Below, piece after piece: positions 32,866-44,300 of a stretch of DNA of 64,000 nt. The notes under the pieces are model-generated. The model worked only from the letters and a program-made list of their open reading frames with translations. It did not search any database and was not told the origin of the DNA. How positions within the stretch are numbered: position 1 is the stretch's first letter; every line of letters starts with the position of its first letter. Source of the stretch: Paenibacillus sp. FSL R5-0912 (GTDB lineage Bacteria > Bacillota > Bacilli > Paenibacillales > Paenibacillaceae); assembly GCF_000758605.1 (NCBI RefSeq), contig NZ_CP009282.1:4588001-4652000 (forward strand), in the 5' to 3' direction. The position numbers were made by a program, and so were the translations under genes.

Positions 32866-34134
32866 ATGAACATTCGGTTTACAAATCCCAGAATGTTATT
32901 GCCACTTGGAGTTCTGATTACCAATATAGGGAACGGTATGTATACTTTGGCTGTCGGCAAACTGCTGTACGATCAGACCGGTTCCTCCACTCCCTTTGCG
33001 CTGCTGCTGATGATGGAAGCGGTATTGACCTTCTCTACCCAGGCTATTGCCAGCTCCGCCGTTGACAGAGGACGTGCCAAGCAATGTGCATTTATCGCCG
33101 AATCGATACGCGGCTTAGCGGTTTTGACAGCAGCCGCTTTCGTATTCGCCGGTCATCCGGCAAGTATCTTGCTCGCTGCGGTCATTATCAACCTGCTGCG
33201 CCCGTTCTACAGAACGGCCAGCTTCGCCATCGGCCCCATGATTGCCGATGGCAAGCAGCTAGCCGTTTATAACGCCCGGACCAGCACCTTTTTTCAGATT
33301 GGACAGTTCTTGGGAGCCGGTATCGCCGGTGTGGTTATTTCATTCCTGTCACCCGAAGTGGCCATCGCCCTTAACGGTATCTCCTATCTTCTGTCAGCAC
33401 TCTGTATAGGTTTAGCAGCCATTCCGGGACAAAAACTCAGAGCCCGTCAAGGCAGCGGGTTCGGTTCCGCTCTGGCCTCCATCAGTCCCAAGCGCTTTTG
33501 GCGGGAATGGACCGATCTGCTTGCGCTGGTGCTCAGAAAAAATGCAAAGGTACTGGGATTGGCCGTGCTGTGCACTGCCGATTTCATCGTTGTATCCTTC
33601 ATCAACATTTCCTATGCGCCAATTCTGGAGACTATGGATGCACCCTCCTGGTGGCTATCCATATGGGATTCCGCCTTCTCGATTGGCGCCATTGCCGGAG
33701 CCTATCTATTCGGAAGGATGGACCATTCCCAAATCCGTATGAACCGCACCGCGCTGGCGCTGGTTGTGCAGGGACTGAATATTGCCGCAATCGGACTCAT
33801 GAACCACCCGGTCTGGCTCTCGCCATTAATGCTGTTTCTGGGAGTCTCCAATGCTTTCTCGGTATCGAGCTTCACTTATTCGCTCCAGCTTACGGCGCCG
33901 GCGGAGTTCCATGGAAGAATATCCGGCATCCGGCAGTTTTTTATTTCCGCGGCCACAATGCTTGTAATTCCGTTGCTGTCCTTCGCAATGAACGGAAACG
34001 TGTCACTGTCCTCCTTGCTCGCCGGCGTAATATGCCTCGGTGTTGCTTCCGTGGTTCTACTCTATTTATCACCGCTGCTGAGCCGTCCCTTAAGCCATTC
34101 CGGCTCTATAGCGGGTGAACAGGAGGTGAGCTGA
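32866..34134 (+). CDS. MFS transporter
   Basis: A 422-residue major facilitator with about 12 hydrophobic segments (MLLPLGVLITNIGNGMYTLA, IRGLAVLTAAAFVFAG, GVLIT to VLLYLSPLL) of the MFS_3/enterobactin-exporter-like type. Its place between biosynthetic genes suggests export of, or self-protection against, the product. GGAGG lies 7 bases before ATG, and its stop overlaps the next start (TGATG). Confidence 0.93.
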   Translation: MNIRFTNPRMLLPLGVLITNIGNGMYTLAVGKLLYDQTGSSTPFALLLMMEAVLTFSTQAIASSAVDRGRAKQCAFIAESIRGLAVLTAAAFVFAGHPASILLAAVIINLLRPFYRTASFAIGPMIADGKQLAVYNARTSTFFQIGQFLGAGIAGVVISFLSPEVAIALNGISYLLSALCIGLAAIPGQKLRARQGSGFGSALASISPKRFWREWTDLLALVLRKNAKVLGLAVLCTADFIVVSFINISYAPILETMDAPSWWLSIWDSAFSIGAIAGAYLFGRMDHSQIRMNRTALALVVQGLNIAAIGLMNHPVWLSPLMLFLGVSNAFSVSSFTYSLQLTAPAEFHGRISGIRQFFISAATMLVIPLLSFAMNGNVSLSSLLAGVICLGVASVVLLYLSPLLSRPLSHSGSIAGEQEVS

Positions 34135-35699
34135 TGCTTGCGCAGGCTCTCGTTGCCTCCACCCGGCGCCACTCTGCCAGGGCAGCCGTCCGGTATGGCG
34201 GTCAAACCCTCACTTACGAGCAACTGATTACCGAAGCCAGTGCCGTTGCAGCAGAGCTTCGCCGGCTCGCAGACCGGATGGAGCTGCCGGAGGAAGAACC
34301 AGCCTGCGGACTGCTGTTCAATCATGGCATTTCGGGAATTATCGGGGTCGTTGCTTCCGTTCTGGCCGGACTTGTCTATGTGCCCCTGGACGCCTCTTAC
34401 CCACCTGGCCGGTTATCACAGATTTCCCGGCATTCGGGAATCCGTATTATGGTTACAGACCTTGATGGATTGGCAGCTGCAGAAGCCATAGGCTCCGGGC
34501 TTTCTTTTCCGGGGGAAATTGTAAGGGTTGACGCCCCCTCCTTCAAGCCAGGCAGTAAACCTGAAATTCCGGGAAAGATGCATAAGCGTCAATATCTGCT
34601 GTATACCTCCGGCTCTACAGGCGTACCCAAAGGTGTGGTCCAGCAAGGCGCGTCCATTGTCCATTTTGCAGAGACCTATATCCGCGAGCAGGGTATTACC
34701 GCAGATGACCGGTTAACTTTATTCTCTACCTTTGGTCACGATGCCGCTGTGGTGGACATTTTTGCCGGACTGCTGTCCGGTGCTTGTCTGTATCCCCTGG
34801 ATTTGCGCATTCCAGAGAATCTGCTAAGATTACCCGGCTGGCTTGAAGGCAATGGCATCACCGTGTGGCACAGCGTACCGAGCCTGTTCCGTACATTCTT
34901 CACCTCTGTCCGCCGGCTGCCTCAGCTTCCTTCTCTGCGTCTTGCCGTCCTGGGGGGAGAAGCGCTACGCGCAGGTGATTACAGCCTTTGTTCCGGGAGA
35001 CTTCCGGGCACGAAGTTGTACAGTCTCTACGGACAGACCGAATCCTCTTATTCAGCCGGCCATTTCATATCCAGCGCCAGGGATGCTTCAGCTGTAGGCT
35101 TACCCCTCGCAGGCACGAAGCTGCTTATCGCTCGCGGAGAAGGGAGCTTCACCGTTATCTCTCCGCGGGGGAGCTTAACGCAAGAAAGCTGCGAACTTCT
35201 GCGGACTCATAGAATTCCGGCGGGTGAGTTGCTAATCGCTTCTGCCTATGTAGCTGAGGGATACTTCAATGCCGCAGATGCATCGGAGCAAGCATTCATT
35301 ACCTCCCCTGCATTCGGTACCATCTATCGGACCGGTGATATGGCCGAGATAGACGATACCGGCAGGATCATGTTCAGGGGAAGAATAGACGCTCAGATCA
35401 AAATCCGGGGATACCGCATTGAGCCGGGAGAGATCGAGTCGCATATTCTCACCATCGCAGGGGTTAAGGAATGCGCGGTGCTTCCCATAGTACGGGACGG
35501 GCAGGCCACATTGACAGGATTCATTCAGGCCGACCACTCCCTGTCACTTGCCTCGGTTAATCTGTGGTTGTCCCAACGGCTGCCTGATTATATGCTGCTC
35601 TCCGAAGTTATAATGAAAGAACAATTCCCTCATACCTTAACCGGCAAGATTGACCGGAGAGGTCTTGCAGACAATTACGGCGAGATGATTATAAGCTAG
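34134..35699 (+). CDS. Adenylation (AMP-binding) enzyme, NRPS-type A domain
   Basis: A stand-alone 521-residue adenylation enzyme. Core motifs are in order: A3 LLYTSGSTGVPKGVV near 155, A5 KLYSLYGQTESSYSA near 295, A7 TIYRTGDMAEID near 400, A8 IMFRGRIDAQIKIRGYRIEP near 418 and A10 TLTGKIDRRGL near 505. It should activate an amino or aryl acid and load it on the carrier encoded three genes earlier; no condensation or thioesterase domain is present. Its start overlaps the MFS stop. A strong terminator follows. Confidence 0.95.
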   Translation: MLAQALVASTRRHSARAAVRYGGQTLTYEQLITEASAVAAELRRLADRMELPEEEPACGLLFNHGISGIIGVVASVLAGLVYVPLDASYPPGRLSQISRHSGIRIMVTDLDGLAAAEAIGSGLSFPGEIVRVDAPSFKPGSKPEIPGKMHKRQYLLYTSGSTGVPKGVVQQGASIVHFAETYIREQGITADDRLTLFSTFGHDAAVVDIFAGLLSGACLYPLDLRIPENLLRLPGWLEGNGITVWHSVPSLFRTFFTSVRRLPQLPSLRLAVLGGEALRAGDYSLCSGRLPGTKLYSLYGQTESSYSAGHFISSARDASAVGLPLAGTKLLIARGEGSFTVISPRGSLTQESCELLRTHRIPAGELLIASAYVAEGYFNAADASEQAFITSPAFGTIYRTGDMAEIDDTGRIMFRGRIDAQIKIRGYRIEPGEIESHILTIAGVKECAVLPIVRDGQATLTGFIQADHSLSLASVNLWLSQRLPDYMLLSEVIMKEQFPHTLTGKIDRRGLADNYGEMIIS

Positions 35700-35705
35700 A
35701 ACAAG

Positions 35706-35745
35706 AAGGGCTGGATCAGGGCATCACCCCGATCCAGCCCTTTTT
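35706..35745. terminator. Terminator closing the biosynthetic cluster
   Basis: AAGGGCTGGATC pairs with GATCCAGCCCTT around a 13-base loop, followed by TTTT. It lies between converging genes and probably also serves the mannanase gene. Confidence 0.9.
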
Positions 35746-35757
35746 GCCTTACCTGTG

Positions 35758-38055
35758 TTAAGGCTCAATCCCCCACACCAGCTGGCCATTCATATATCCG
35801 GTCACCTGCTCATTGTTAACAAATTGACTAGCGGATGCCTTGAACGAGTAATCGTTAGCCTGATTGTAATTGGACCAGTCGGTTTTGGAGAAGCGGGTCT
35901 GGATTTCGGCGCTCTGGCCGGGGTTTAGCGTCCCAGCCGAACTTGCGAAGCCAATTTCAAGAGCATACTCGGCACCGTTAGCCGGGGTATCCAGCTTCAC
36001 GAATCTGCTGGTTACATTCGCGCTGCCGACACTGGACCAGTCGATCCAGGAGCTCTGATCTTTCTCGCCGTCAATCGTGTAGTAATACCGGAGCTTCACA
36101 TCACTAAGCTGAACTGCCGAATTACCGCTATTGACGACTTTGAATTTGGCCGAAATTCCGTTAGTAGAGGCACTGGTGTTGCCATTAAAAGCCTGGATCG
36201 TCAAATTGCCCGCTGGTACCGGTACACTGGTATCCGCAGCATTCACTGTAAGCACAGCGTTATTTCCTCCATTGAAATGGAAGGTGATCGCATTCTGACC
36301 AAGCGGCAGCGTAGAGAGATAGGATTTTTTCAAGACGATCGTTGCGCCTGATGCCGTATAATCCTGGCCCGATACAAGCGTGTTGCTTCCATGCGTCAGG
36401 TTTGCAAGCTGATGTCCGTTTAAGGTAAGGGCTACGGAAATATCCTGCGCTTGGACCGGCGCTTTATCAAAGTCCGCGCTCACAGGCGTAATAGATGCGC
36501 TTGGAGTTGGATCATCAATTGTTAAATCAGGCAGCTCATCCAGCGTAATCACATAATCGCTCTGATATAGCGTGGTCAGTGTAGCCGGATAATTAAAGGC
36601 AGAACTCATGAGATGCTCGCCATACCACGGCAGGAAATAGAGCCAGCCCGACTTCTCCTCGGTCAGATTCTGTACGCTTGGGACAGTATCATTCTCGGTC
36701 ATGGCTACCATTTTGGTGCCGCCAGTTAGATCCACCAGCTGATAGAAGGTCGAGGTAATCGCATCCTCATTGGGAACGCCGGACAAACCGTCATAGCGGT
36801 TGTAGACGGTATTGTATTTGTCGTAGCCGACAATATCCACCTGATCGTTACCGGGATACCAGGCGGGAGAAGTGCTGTACACATAGCTGTTATACGTCCA
36901 GATCAGGTTGTGCAGGTCGTAGGTTTCTGTAAGCTCGGTATAGAGCTGATCCCACAGCTGCTTATATACCTCTGCGCCTGCCGAGGCCCACCAGAACCAC
37001 GCGCCTTGCCCGTTCAACCCGCCGTTGCCCTCTGCTTCATGATAGGGTCTGAAAATAACCGGCACGTTGTTATCCTGCAGAATCTGCAGCTGCTCCGCCA
37101 AATCCGCTATGGCCAGCATTACGTACTGGTACTCTTTTGTCCCGGGAATTACCGCATTAGCTGTATTGAAATTAGTTTCCGTCGGCTTGTAGGTCGCTTC
37201 CTTCCAATCTACGAATTCCCCGAGCTGATAGGCGGTGAAATCCCGGGGAACTGTGAGATGCCAGCTATTGGTCGCGATCCCGCCCCGGTTGTTCACCCAA
37301 TCGATCATCCGGGCAGTTGTGCCGTCCTCCCAGCCATACAGCGGATTGTAGTTCATCAGATCGAACCCGCGGATAGCCGGATACTTGCCGGTTAAATTAT
37401 GAATCCAGTCGAACTCCAGCTCGGAATTCCCGTCATTGCCTCCCCCGTAAATCTCCTGCTGGCCGGAGAGCACATGATTGCCGTACACCTCTGTCATATA
37501 ATTCATCAGCAGCTGAGTTTCCGGTGTAGCTTGAGTATCACTGAGGACAGGCTGCACATCCAGGGGGTCCAGATCGGCAACCTCCACAGTGAAGCTGTCA
37601 AAATAAGCGAAGCCCCAGCCTGCCTTCAGCTGAATGATGTTACTGCCCTGATTCAGCTTGTGATAGCCAAAATCGAAATCCGACCAAGTGGTCGTGTAAG
37701 GCAGCATATACGAACCTTTCGTAACGCCGTTAACGTTCAACGATTGAAGCCGGCCGTCTGCGCTGAGCTCCTGCATATAACGGGTAGAGATCGTGTACAT
37801 GCCAGTTTCCGGGACCGTCACATTGAAGGTAAGGGTGCCTGAATTCTGCATCCAGACAAAACCGCTCCCGGTGTAGCCGGGCTTAGGTTGTCCGTAAATT
37901 TGAGTCGTCACTTGAAGATCGGAGGTGAGCTGAGCATTTTCGCTTTCAATTGTGAAAAGTGCGTTATCTGCATGAACGGGCGGCGCTGTCATCACTCCAA
38001 GCAGCAGAGTAAATGCCAGAATCATTGTGCTTGCCTTCTTGAGCAAATTTTTCAT
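35758..38055 (-). CDS. Secreted modular beta-mannanase (GH26, with CBM35-like, X2 and CBM3)
   Basis: An extracellular endo-beta-mannanase of 765 residues. In order: signal peptide (STMILAFTLLLGVMTAPPVH, then ADN); a CBM35/6-like beta-sandwich to about residue 155; GH26 catalytic domain about 170-490, with the acid/base Glu in FRPYHEAEGNGG and the nucleophile Glu in MVAMTENDTVPS; an X2 module (SITPVSADFDKAPVQAQDIS) about 510-595; and a C-terminal CBM3 cellulose-binding module (YYTIDGEKDQSSWIDWSSVG). AGGAAAGG lies upstream of this ATG. Expression is likely under CcpA through the cre box upstream. Confidence 0.95.
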   Translation of the reverse strand: MKNLLKKASTMILAFTLLLGVMTAPPVHADNALFTIESENAQLTSDLQVTTQIYGQPKPGYTGSGFVWMQNSGTLTFNVTVPETGMYTISTRYMQELSADGRLQSLNVNGVTKGSYMLPYTTTWSDFDFGYHKLNQGSNIIQLKAGWGFAYFDSFTVEVADLDPLDVQPVLSDTQATPETQLLMNYMTEVYGNHVLSGQQEIYGGGNDGNSELEFDWIHNLTGKYPAIRGFDLMNYNPLYGWEDGTTARMIDWVNNRGGIATNSWHLTVPRDFTAYQLGEFVDWKEATYKPTETNFNTANAVIPGTKEYQYVMLAIADLAEQLQILQDNNVPVIFRPYHEAEGNGGLNGQGAWFWWASAGAEVYKQLWDQLYTELTETYDLHNLIWTYNSYVYSTSPAWYPGNDQVDIVGYDKYNTVYNRYDGLSGVPNEDAITSTFYQLVDLTGGTKMVAMTENDTVPSVQNLTEEKSGWLYFLPWYGEHLMSSAFNYPATLTTLYQSDYVITLDELPDLTIDDPTPSASITPVSADFDKAPVQAQDISVALTLNGHQLANLTHGSNTLVSGQDYTASGATIVLKKSYLSTLPLGQNAITFHFNGGNNAVLTVNAADTSVPVPAGNLTIQAFNGNTSASTNGISAKFKVVNSGNSAVQLSDVKLRYYYTIDGEKDQSSWIDWSSVGSANVTSRFVKLDTPANGAEYALEIGFASSAGTLNPGQSAEIQTRFSKTDWSNYNQANDYSFKASASQFVNNEQVTGYMNGQLVWGIEP

Positions 38056-38111
38056 TTCCACCTTTCCTCTCTACGATAAAATGGCAAATACTTTATTAAC
38101 CTTTCAAAATA

Positions 38112-38126
38112 TGGTTACGCTTTCAT
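38112..38126 (-). promoter_or_regulatory. Catabolite response element (cre) of the mannanase gene
   Basis: On the minus strand ATGAAAGCGTAACCA fits every position of the CcpA consensus WTGNAANCGNWNNCW. It begins 4 bases after the -10 box, a position that blocks transcription when sugar is plentiful. Confidence 0.8.
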
Positions 38127-38130
38127 AGAA

Positions 38131-38159
38131 AACATAGCACAAATTCCATATTATGTAAA
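38131..38159 (-). promoter_or_regulatory. Sigma-A promoter of the mannanase gene
   Basis: TTTACA, 17-base spacer, TATGTT on the minus strand, about 75 bases upstream of the start codon. Confidence 0.7.
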
Positions 38160-38322
38160 TCCACTTTTTTTGAAATTTATTATATGTATGTATTCTGGAA
38201 TTCCTGAAGGATGTTCTCCATGGAATACCTACGATGTATACTCGTATGGCTTCGATAGCATAGGTATGATCAGGTGTTTCTACAAGCCTCGAAATAGCGT
38301 TCAGCACATCACCCATGCATGT

Positions 38323-38356
38323 AAAAAGCTCCTGCAGCACAAGGGCTGCAGGAGCT
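38323..38356 (-). terminator. Terminator at the end of the injection-system gene set
   Basis: On the minus strand AGCTCCTGCAGC pairs perfectly with GCTGCAGGAGCT across a 5-base loop and is followed by TTTTT, 38 bases beyond the giant fibre gene. Confidence 0.92.
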
Positions 38357-38393
38357 GCTTCATGTATCTATTCCGCTTACAAATACCTCTTGA

Positions 38394-41300
38394 TTATGCG
38401 CCTGCCAGGGCCGCAACCTGAACCTGAAGCTCCTTAACCAGCTTCCGCATATCCTGCCCTTCCTTCTGCTGCTTCTGGACAACAGTAGTCAGCACACCGA
38501 TGATATCCATCAGCACAACGGACTTGTGATCGGAGGTAGAGAAGATTTGCGGCACCTCCTCGGCGATAAAACCGATGTTCTGTTTCTTGGCATTCTCCGC
38601 TTTATAGTTGAAGGTCACCGGCTTCAGCTTGTTCAGCAGCTCCAAGGCTCTTTTCACCGGAAGGCTGGCGATGTTCTCCTTGTAGGTTCTGGAGGAGGTC
38701 TGTGCGAAGTTAGTCGCCCGCAGGTTGCCGTCTACATCCAGCTTGTAATCATCGGTTGGGGTTTTGCCAATCCCCACATTGCTGCTGGAATCCAACGTTA
38801 CTGCGCCTGCCACCTGGACCAGCTGATCATAGACAGCATCCTTGCAGACCAGAGTCTGCATAGTATCTTCTATACCGGCCTGCCATACATTGGCTGCATT
38901 ATCCCAGAGAATCCGGGCCTTTTTGTCCGCTCCTCGGGTAACCTCGATCCCCTGGCTGACCACAAGACTGCCGCTGATTACGGCATCCTTCGCTGTCAGT
39001 TTATTGCTGAGGACAAGGTCCTTCACTGACAGCGTAGCGGTGACCGCCGCATCCTTAGCAGTCAACGTTCCGCTGAGTGCCGCATCCTTAGCAGCCAATG
39101 CACCGGTGAGTGTAGCATCCTTAGCGGTTAATGCGCCGCTGAGCGCCGCATCCACTGCAGTCAGCTTCCCGGACACTGCTGCGTTGCCGTTCACATCCAG
39201 CTTGGCGGTTGGCGCAGCGGTGCCAATCCCGAGATTGCCGGAAGCAACCTTCAGCACGCCACTCAGATCCGTCAGCTCCTGATGGGTATGACCGCTGTAA
39301 GCAAGCTGCTTCAAGCTGCCCGCAATCCCAGCCTGCCATTCCCCCACCCCTTCGTTCCACACCATCTGTGCCTTCGCATCTGTGCCTCTACCTACTTCAA
39401 TCCCCTGGCTGAGGATAAGGCTGCCTGTTATTGCCGCATCCTTGGCGGTGAAGGTTCCGCTAACTGCTGCTTCTTTAGCCGTTAATGCGCCGCTGACTGT
39501 GGCATTCTTAGCAGTCAGTATACCACTAACATTAGCATCCTTAAGTTCGGCTGTGCCGCTCAGTGTTGCGTTCTGAGCCGTTAATACGCCACTAATCGAC
39601 GCATCTTTAGCCGTTAACGAGCCACTGACTGTAGCATTGGTAACCGTCAATTGGCCGGATACAGCCGCGTTGCCGTTCACATCCAGCTTGGCCGTTGGTG
39701 CCGCGGTGCCAATACCCAGATTCCCGGATACAACCTTCAGCACACCGGACAGCTCCGTCAACTCCTGGTGGGTATGGCCGCTGTAGGAGAGCTGCTTCAT
39801 GCTGCCTGCAGTGCCGGCCAGCCAGGCATCCAGCGATTCATCCCAGAGGATCTGCGCCTTCGGATCTGTTCCCCTGCCCACTGCAATCCCCTGGCTGAGG
39901 GTAAGACTGCCGGTGACTGCCGCATCCTTGGCGGTGAAGGTCCCGCTAACTGCTGCATCCTTTGCTGTCAGCCCACCGCTGAATGTGGCATCTTTCGCAG
40001 TCAACGCCCCGCTGACTGTAACATCCTTGAGTGCGGCCGTGCCGCTCAGTGATGCACCTCCAGCCGTCAATGTACCGCTGACCGCTGCATCAATAACTGT
40101 CAGCTTCCCGCTCACAGCCACATTGCCGTTCACATCCAGCTTGGCCGTTGGCGCTGCAGTGCCAATCCCGACATTGCCTGCATCCACGGTTATCGCTCCG
40201 GATAAGGAGGCAAACTCAGGATGGGTATGACCCTTGAATTCAATGGCCTTCAGGGTGTTCGAGATGCCGGCCAGCCATTCATCGGCGGTCTCATCCCACA
40301 GCAGCTGGGCGGGTAGAGCAGTCCCTCCGCGGAATACCTCCAGCCCGGCATTTTTGACAACCGGGGTGGCCTGAGGCGAATATTTGTTGACTCTTATGAT
40401 GTTGTCCTCGACTTCGAGGGTTGCCGCATTGATGGTCACGATATCTCCATTGACGGTCAAATTGCCGTTCACAGTCAAATCCTTGGACAAAACGGCACTC
40501 ACTGCACTGAGATCGCCCCTGACCGCCGCATTGCCTTGAACATCGAGCTTGGCTCCAGGATTGTAGGTCCCTATACCGACATTGCCGGCTCCGGTTACAC
40601 TGAACGCAGTATCTCCACTGGATACCTTGACATCGACCAGCGCAAGCGGAGTTGTGGTTCCGATCCCTACATTGCCCTGGGCATCCGAATACACAGCAAT
40701 GGTATTGCCCAGGGAATTGAACAGCTTGTTCTGGCCGCCCTTGCCTGTCCCGAATTCCGCGAGGGTATCCCCGTCGCCATAGAACCAGGCCTTCTGCTCG
40801 TTATTCCAGACAATGCGGGCATTCGGCAATTTCTCCCCGTTGCTGTCCAGACCGCGGGGGGCTTCAAAGCCTCCGGCCACCACATTGCCGCCAACGGATA
40901 CATTATTGCTTATTGCGGCATTGACTGCTTTCAATCCCTTGTTAAACGTTACATCACCGTCAAACGCCGCCTCATTGTGTGCGGTAAGCTTGCCTGAGAA
41001 GGAAGCGGCCCCGGAGACCTCTGTCTCCGTACGGAAGATTGCTTTGCCCGCCACATCCAGTACTTCGGTAGGATTATCGGTGCCCACTCCCATCTTTCCG
41101 CTGCGGGTCAGGCTAAGCACCGTTTTGCCGGCGGTTCCCAGCTTCCAGCGGTCCTTCGCCCACTTGATCTGCGCACTGGTCTCTGTCCCCTGCATAACCT
41201 CTAGGCCGTCTCCGACTGTCACCGTTCCGGCAATTGCGGCGCTTGCTGCCGTCAATCCCCCGGAGATCACGGCACTTACAGCCTTCACTCCGCCGGAGGC

Positions 41301-44300
41301 AGTGACATTGCCTGAGGAATCCACGACCAATGCAGCACTGTCTGTTGGTGTGGCAAGCTGCCACTGGTCCTTATTCTCATCCCAGGACAGCTTGGCCGGC
41401 GTCTCGCCAGCGCCGCGGTAAATCTCCAAGCCTCCACCGGACAGCGAGGTAACCGCATCGGCATCCTTATTGATCGTAATCCAAGGACTGCCGATATCCA
41501 GCTCATCCGTAGCAATATTGGCAAAGGTCCCCCGGATCTCCAGGTCGCCGGCTACCGTCAGGCTGCTGCCGACCGTCAGATCATGATGGACATCCACATC
41601 GCCCTCGGCACTGGCACTAAGCGCCAGTACGTCATTCTGCGGATTGTAGAGCTGGCTGTGGATGTGCAGAGAATCTGCATTCCCCATTTGGGTAAGCTTG
41701 TCCCAGGAGCTGCCGCTTGCGACATTCTCGAGTGCAGTGCCGATGCCGATCTTCCATTTCCGCTCACTTTCGCTCCAGATCATTCTGGCCGCCGGCTGCG
41801 ATTCTCCACGGTAGACCTCAATGCCGCTCTCGTTCGCAGGCGGCGAATCGCCTTCGAACTTGTTGATCTCGATGATGTTGTTGGTGACGACGAGATCCTC
41901 ACGTTCAACGGTGGTCGTGGTGCCTTTGACAATCAGGTTGCCGTCTACCCGCACCTGGCCCTGAACCGCCAGGCCGCCGCTGATATCTGCCCCGTTGTTG
42001 ACCGTAAGTGTGCCCTGGACCTCAGCCCCGTTAATGATCTCAATATCACCATCGGAAGTGGTCTGAAGCGCCGTGTTACCTTCGCTGTCACTCAGGGAGT
42101 TATGCCGGTGCAGGCCATCGGCATCGGAGCTTACTCCCCCGGTCAGCGCGTCCCAATTGCTGCCGTAGGCAATATTGGACAGCTCATCCCCCAGTCCCAG
42201 CTTCCATCTGCCCTCCGTCTCATCCCAGAGCAGCTTGGCGCTTGGATTCAGCTTGCCCCGGTAGACCTCGATGCTGCTCTGTTTCAGGGCTGAACTGTTG
42301 CCTTCGAATTTATTCATCTCAATCCGGTTGCTGACCACCACCAGATCTTCCTTTTTGACGAATGTAGTGGTGCCCTTTACCGTCAGATCCCCTTCAATTG
42401 TAGCGGAACCGCCCACTTTCAGGTCGGCCTTAAGATCCGCACTGCCCTTGGCAAGCAGGGTACCGCCAATCTCCAGATTCCCGGATGCCGACAGCTTCCC
42501 CTGCCCGTCAGCCGACAGAATGGTTCCGCCGGATGGTGTGCTCAGTGTGCTATGCTTGTGGGACGTATCGGCCACAGAGCCGTTCGTCAGCGAGTCCCAC
42601 TTCGTGCCATACGGAATATCCGACATGCTGCCCTCAAGTCCGATTTTCCATTTGCGGTCCGTCTCATTCCATTCCATACGGGCTTGCGGATTCTGGCTGC
42701 CCCGGTATACATCCAGCCCCCCCTTGCTGCCTAACGCCGTGTGATCCTCCGCTTTGTTCACGGTCAGGAAGCTGTCTGCCACCTCCTGCTCAACTTTCCT
42801 GATCACGACCTCTTCTTCCCTGACAATCAGCTTGTTCACGGTCAGCGTCTCGCCGACCATCAGCTCATGGGGAATATTCACATTGCCGTCTGCACCAATC
42901 TCCAGGGCCAGCAAGCTCTTATCTTCATTGTGAAACTGCCGGTGGGTATGCAGGCTGTCTGCATTATGACTGCCGCCGGTAAGCTCTTCCCATTGCTTCC
43001 CGTCCGGGATATCGGTCATATCCCCGTTAGCGGTGCCGATCTGCCACGATTGCGCCGCCTCATTCCAGGCGATTTTGGCATTCGGCAGCGTTGCCCCGCG
43101 GAAGACTTCAAGACCATCCTTGCCGGACACAAGCGTTCCGGATACGCTCATTCCCCTGTCTACCAGGATATTTCCCTGATCGTCAGTGCGGAGTACCGGC
43201 TTGCCGTCCGCAGCATTCAGCTGGCTGTGGGTATGCAGGCTATCCGCATTCGCTCCGTGATGCAGCTGCTCCCAGTCTGCCCCATAGGCGACCTTGAACA
43301 TGCCGCTGGTCTTGTCGCCCTCCTTCAGATCCGTTCCGATCATCCAGCCTTGATTATTCTCATCCCATTGCAGCTTGGCGCCGGGCTGATCCTTACGCAG
43401 AATCTCAATGCCCATTCTGTCTTCCTCTGCGGCATTCTGATTGAGTGTAACCTTGCTTCCGCCAATCACCAGCTGGGGGACATCCAGCACCGCCATCCCC
43501 CCGCTGACTTCGATCCCGCTCTTGGCAGAGAACGGGCCCTCGGCAGTGACCGCACCGGCAATTTCCATATCGCCGGAATCATTGACCTTGAATACCTTCT
43601 CACTGCCGGAGGTAACGGATAGCCCCCCGTTTACATCCACATCACCATAGGTGCTGATGGCTCCCGCGCGGATATTCCCCGTGAATTCTGTCTGTGCAGC
43701 GTGAACATTAAGCCGGTTCCCTTCCTCCCCGTCCTCATCCTTCGAATTGCTGAGGAAAGGAATCTCCGGGTCCTCCTTGGAGCCGATAATGATCTTATCC
43801 GCCTTCAGCTTGGTCCCGCCTACAGCCCGGGTCACCAGCGCCGATCCGTCAACATCCGTCTCATAGATCTGATCAATGCTCAAGGCTCCATCCTGAGTAT
43901 GCGTCAAGGTTACACGGGCCAGCAGAATATTCTTGGATACATCTGCAGGCTTCCGGGAGCTGGCCTGGATGTCCGCAAGCTCCAGCACATGAATCGCCTG
44001 GCCTCCCCCCTTGATAAGATCGGGATCTGCCAGCTCTTCCTTATAGCTGACCGAAATATAGATCTGGTCCGAGGTGCTGTATCCTGAAAGATCGAGCACC
44101 CTGCCCGGGTGAGCGTCACTTACCAGAATTTCCTGGCTGATCTCTTCATTGTTCTCCGGATCGGTGACACGGTTGAGGGCAAAGCCCGGAGCAATCTCAA
44201 CTTTGGTCAGGTCCCGCCCGGTAACCTTAAGGCCGTCCACGACTCCCCAATCATGAAAATAACGGTTATGCAGCCGCTGCACGCGCTTATGATAATTCTG

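Noticed and set aside
38930..40330. CRISPR-like periodic repeats
   Set aside because: The repeats are in frame and code for similar protein modules; there are no constant-length spacers and no cas genes.
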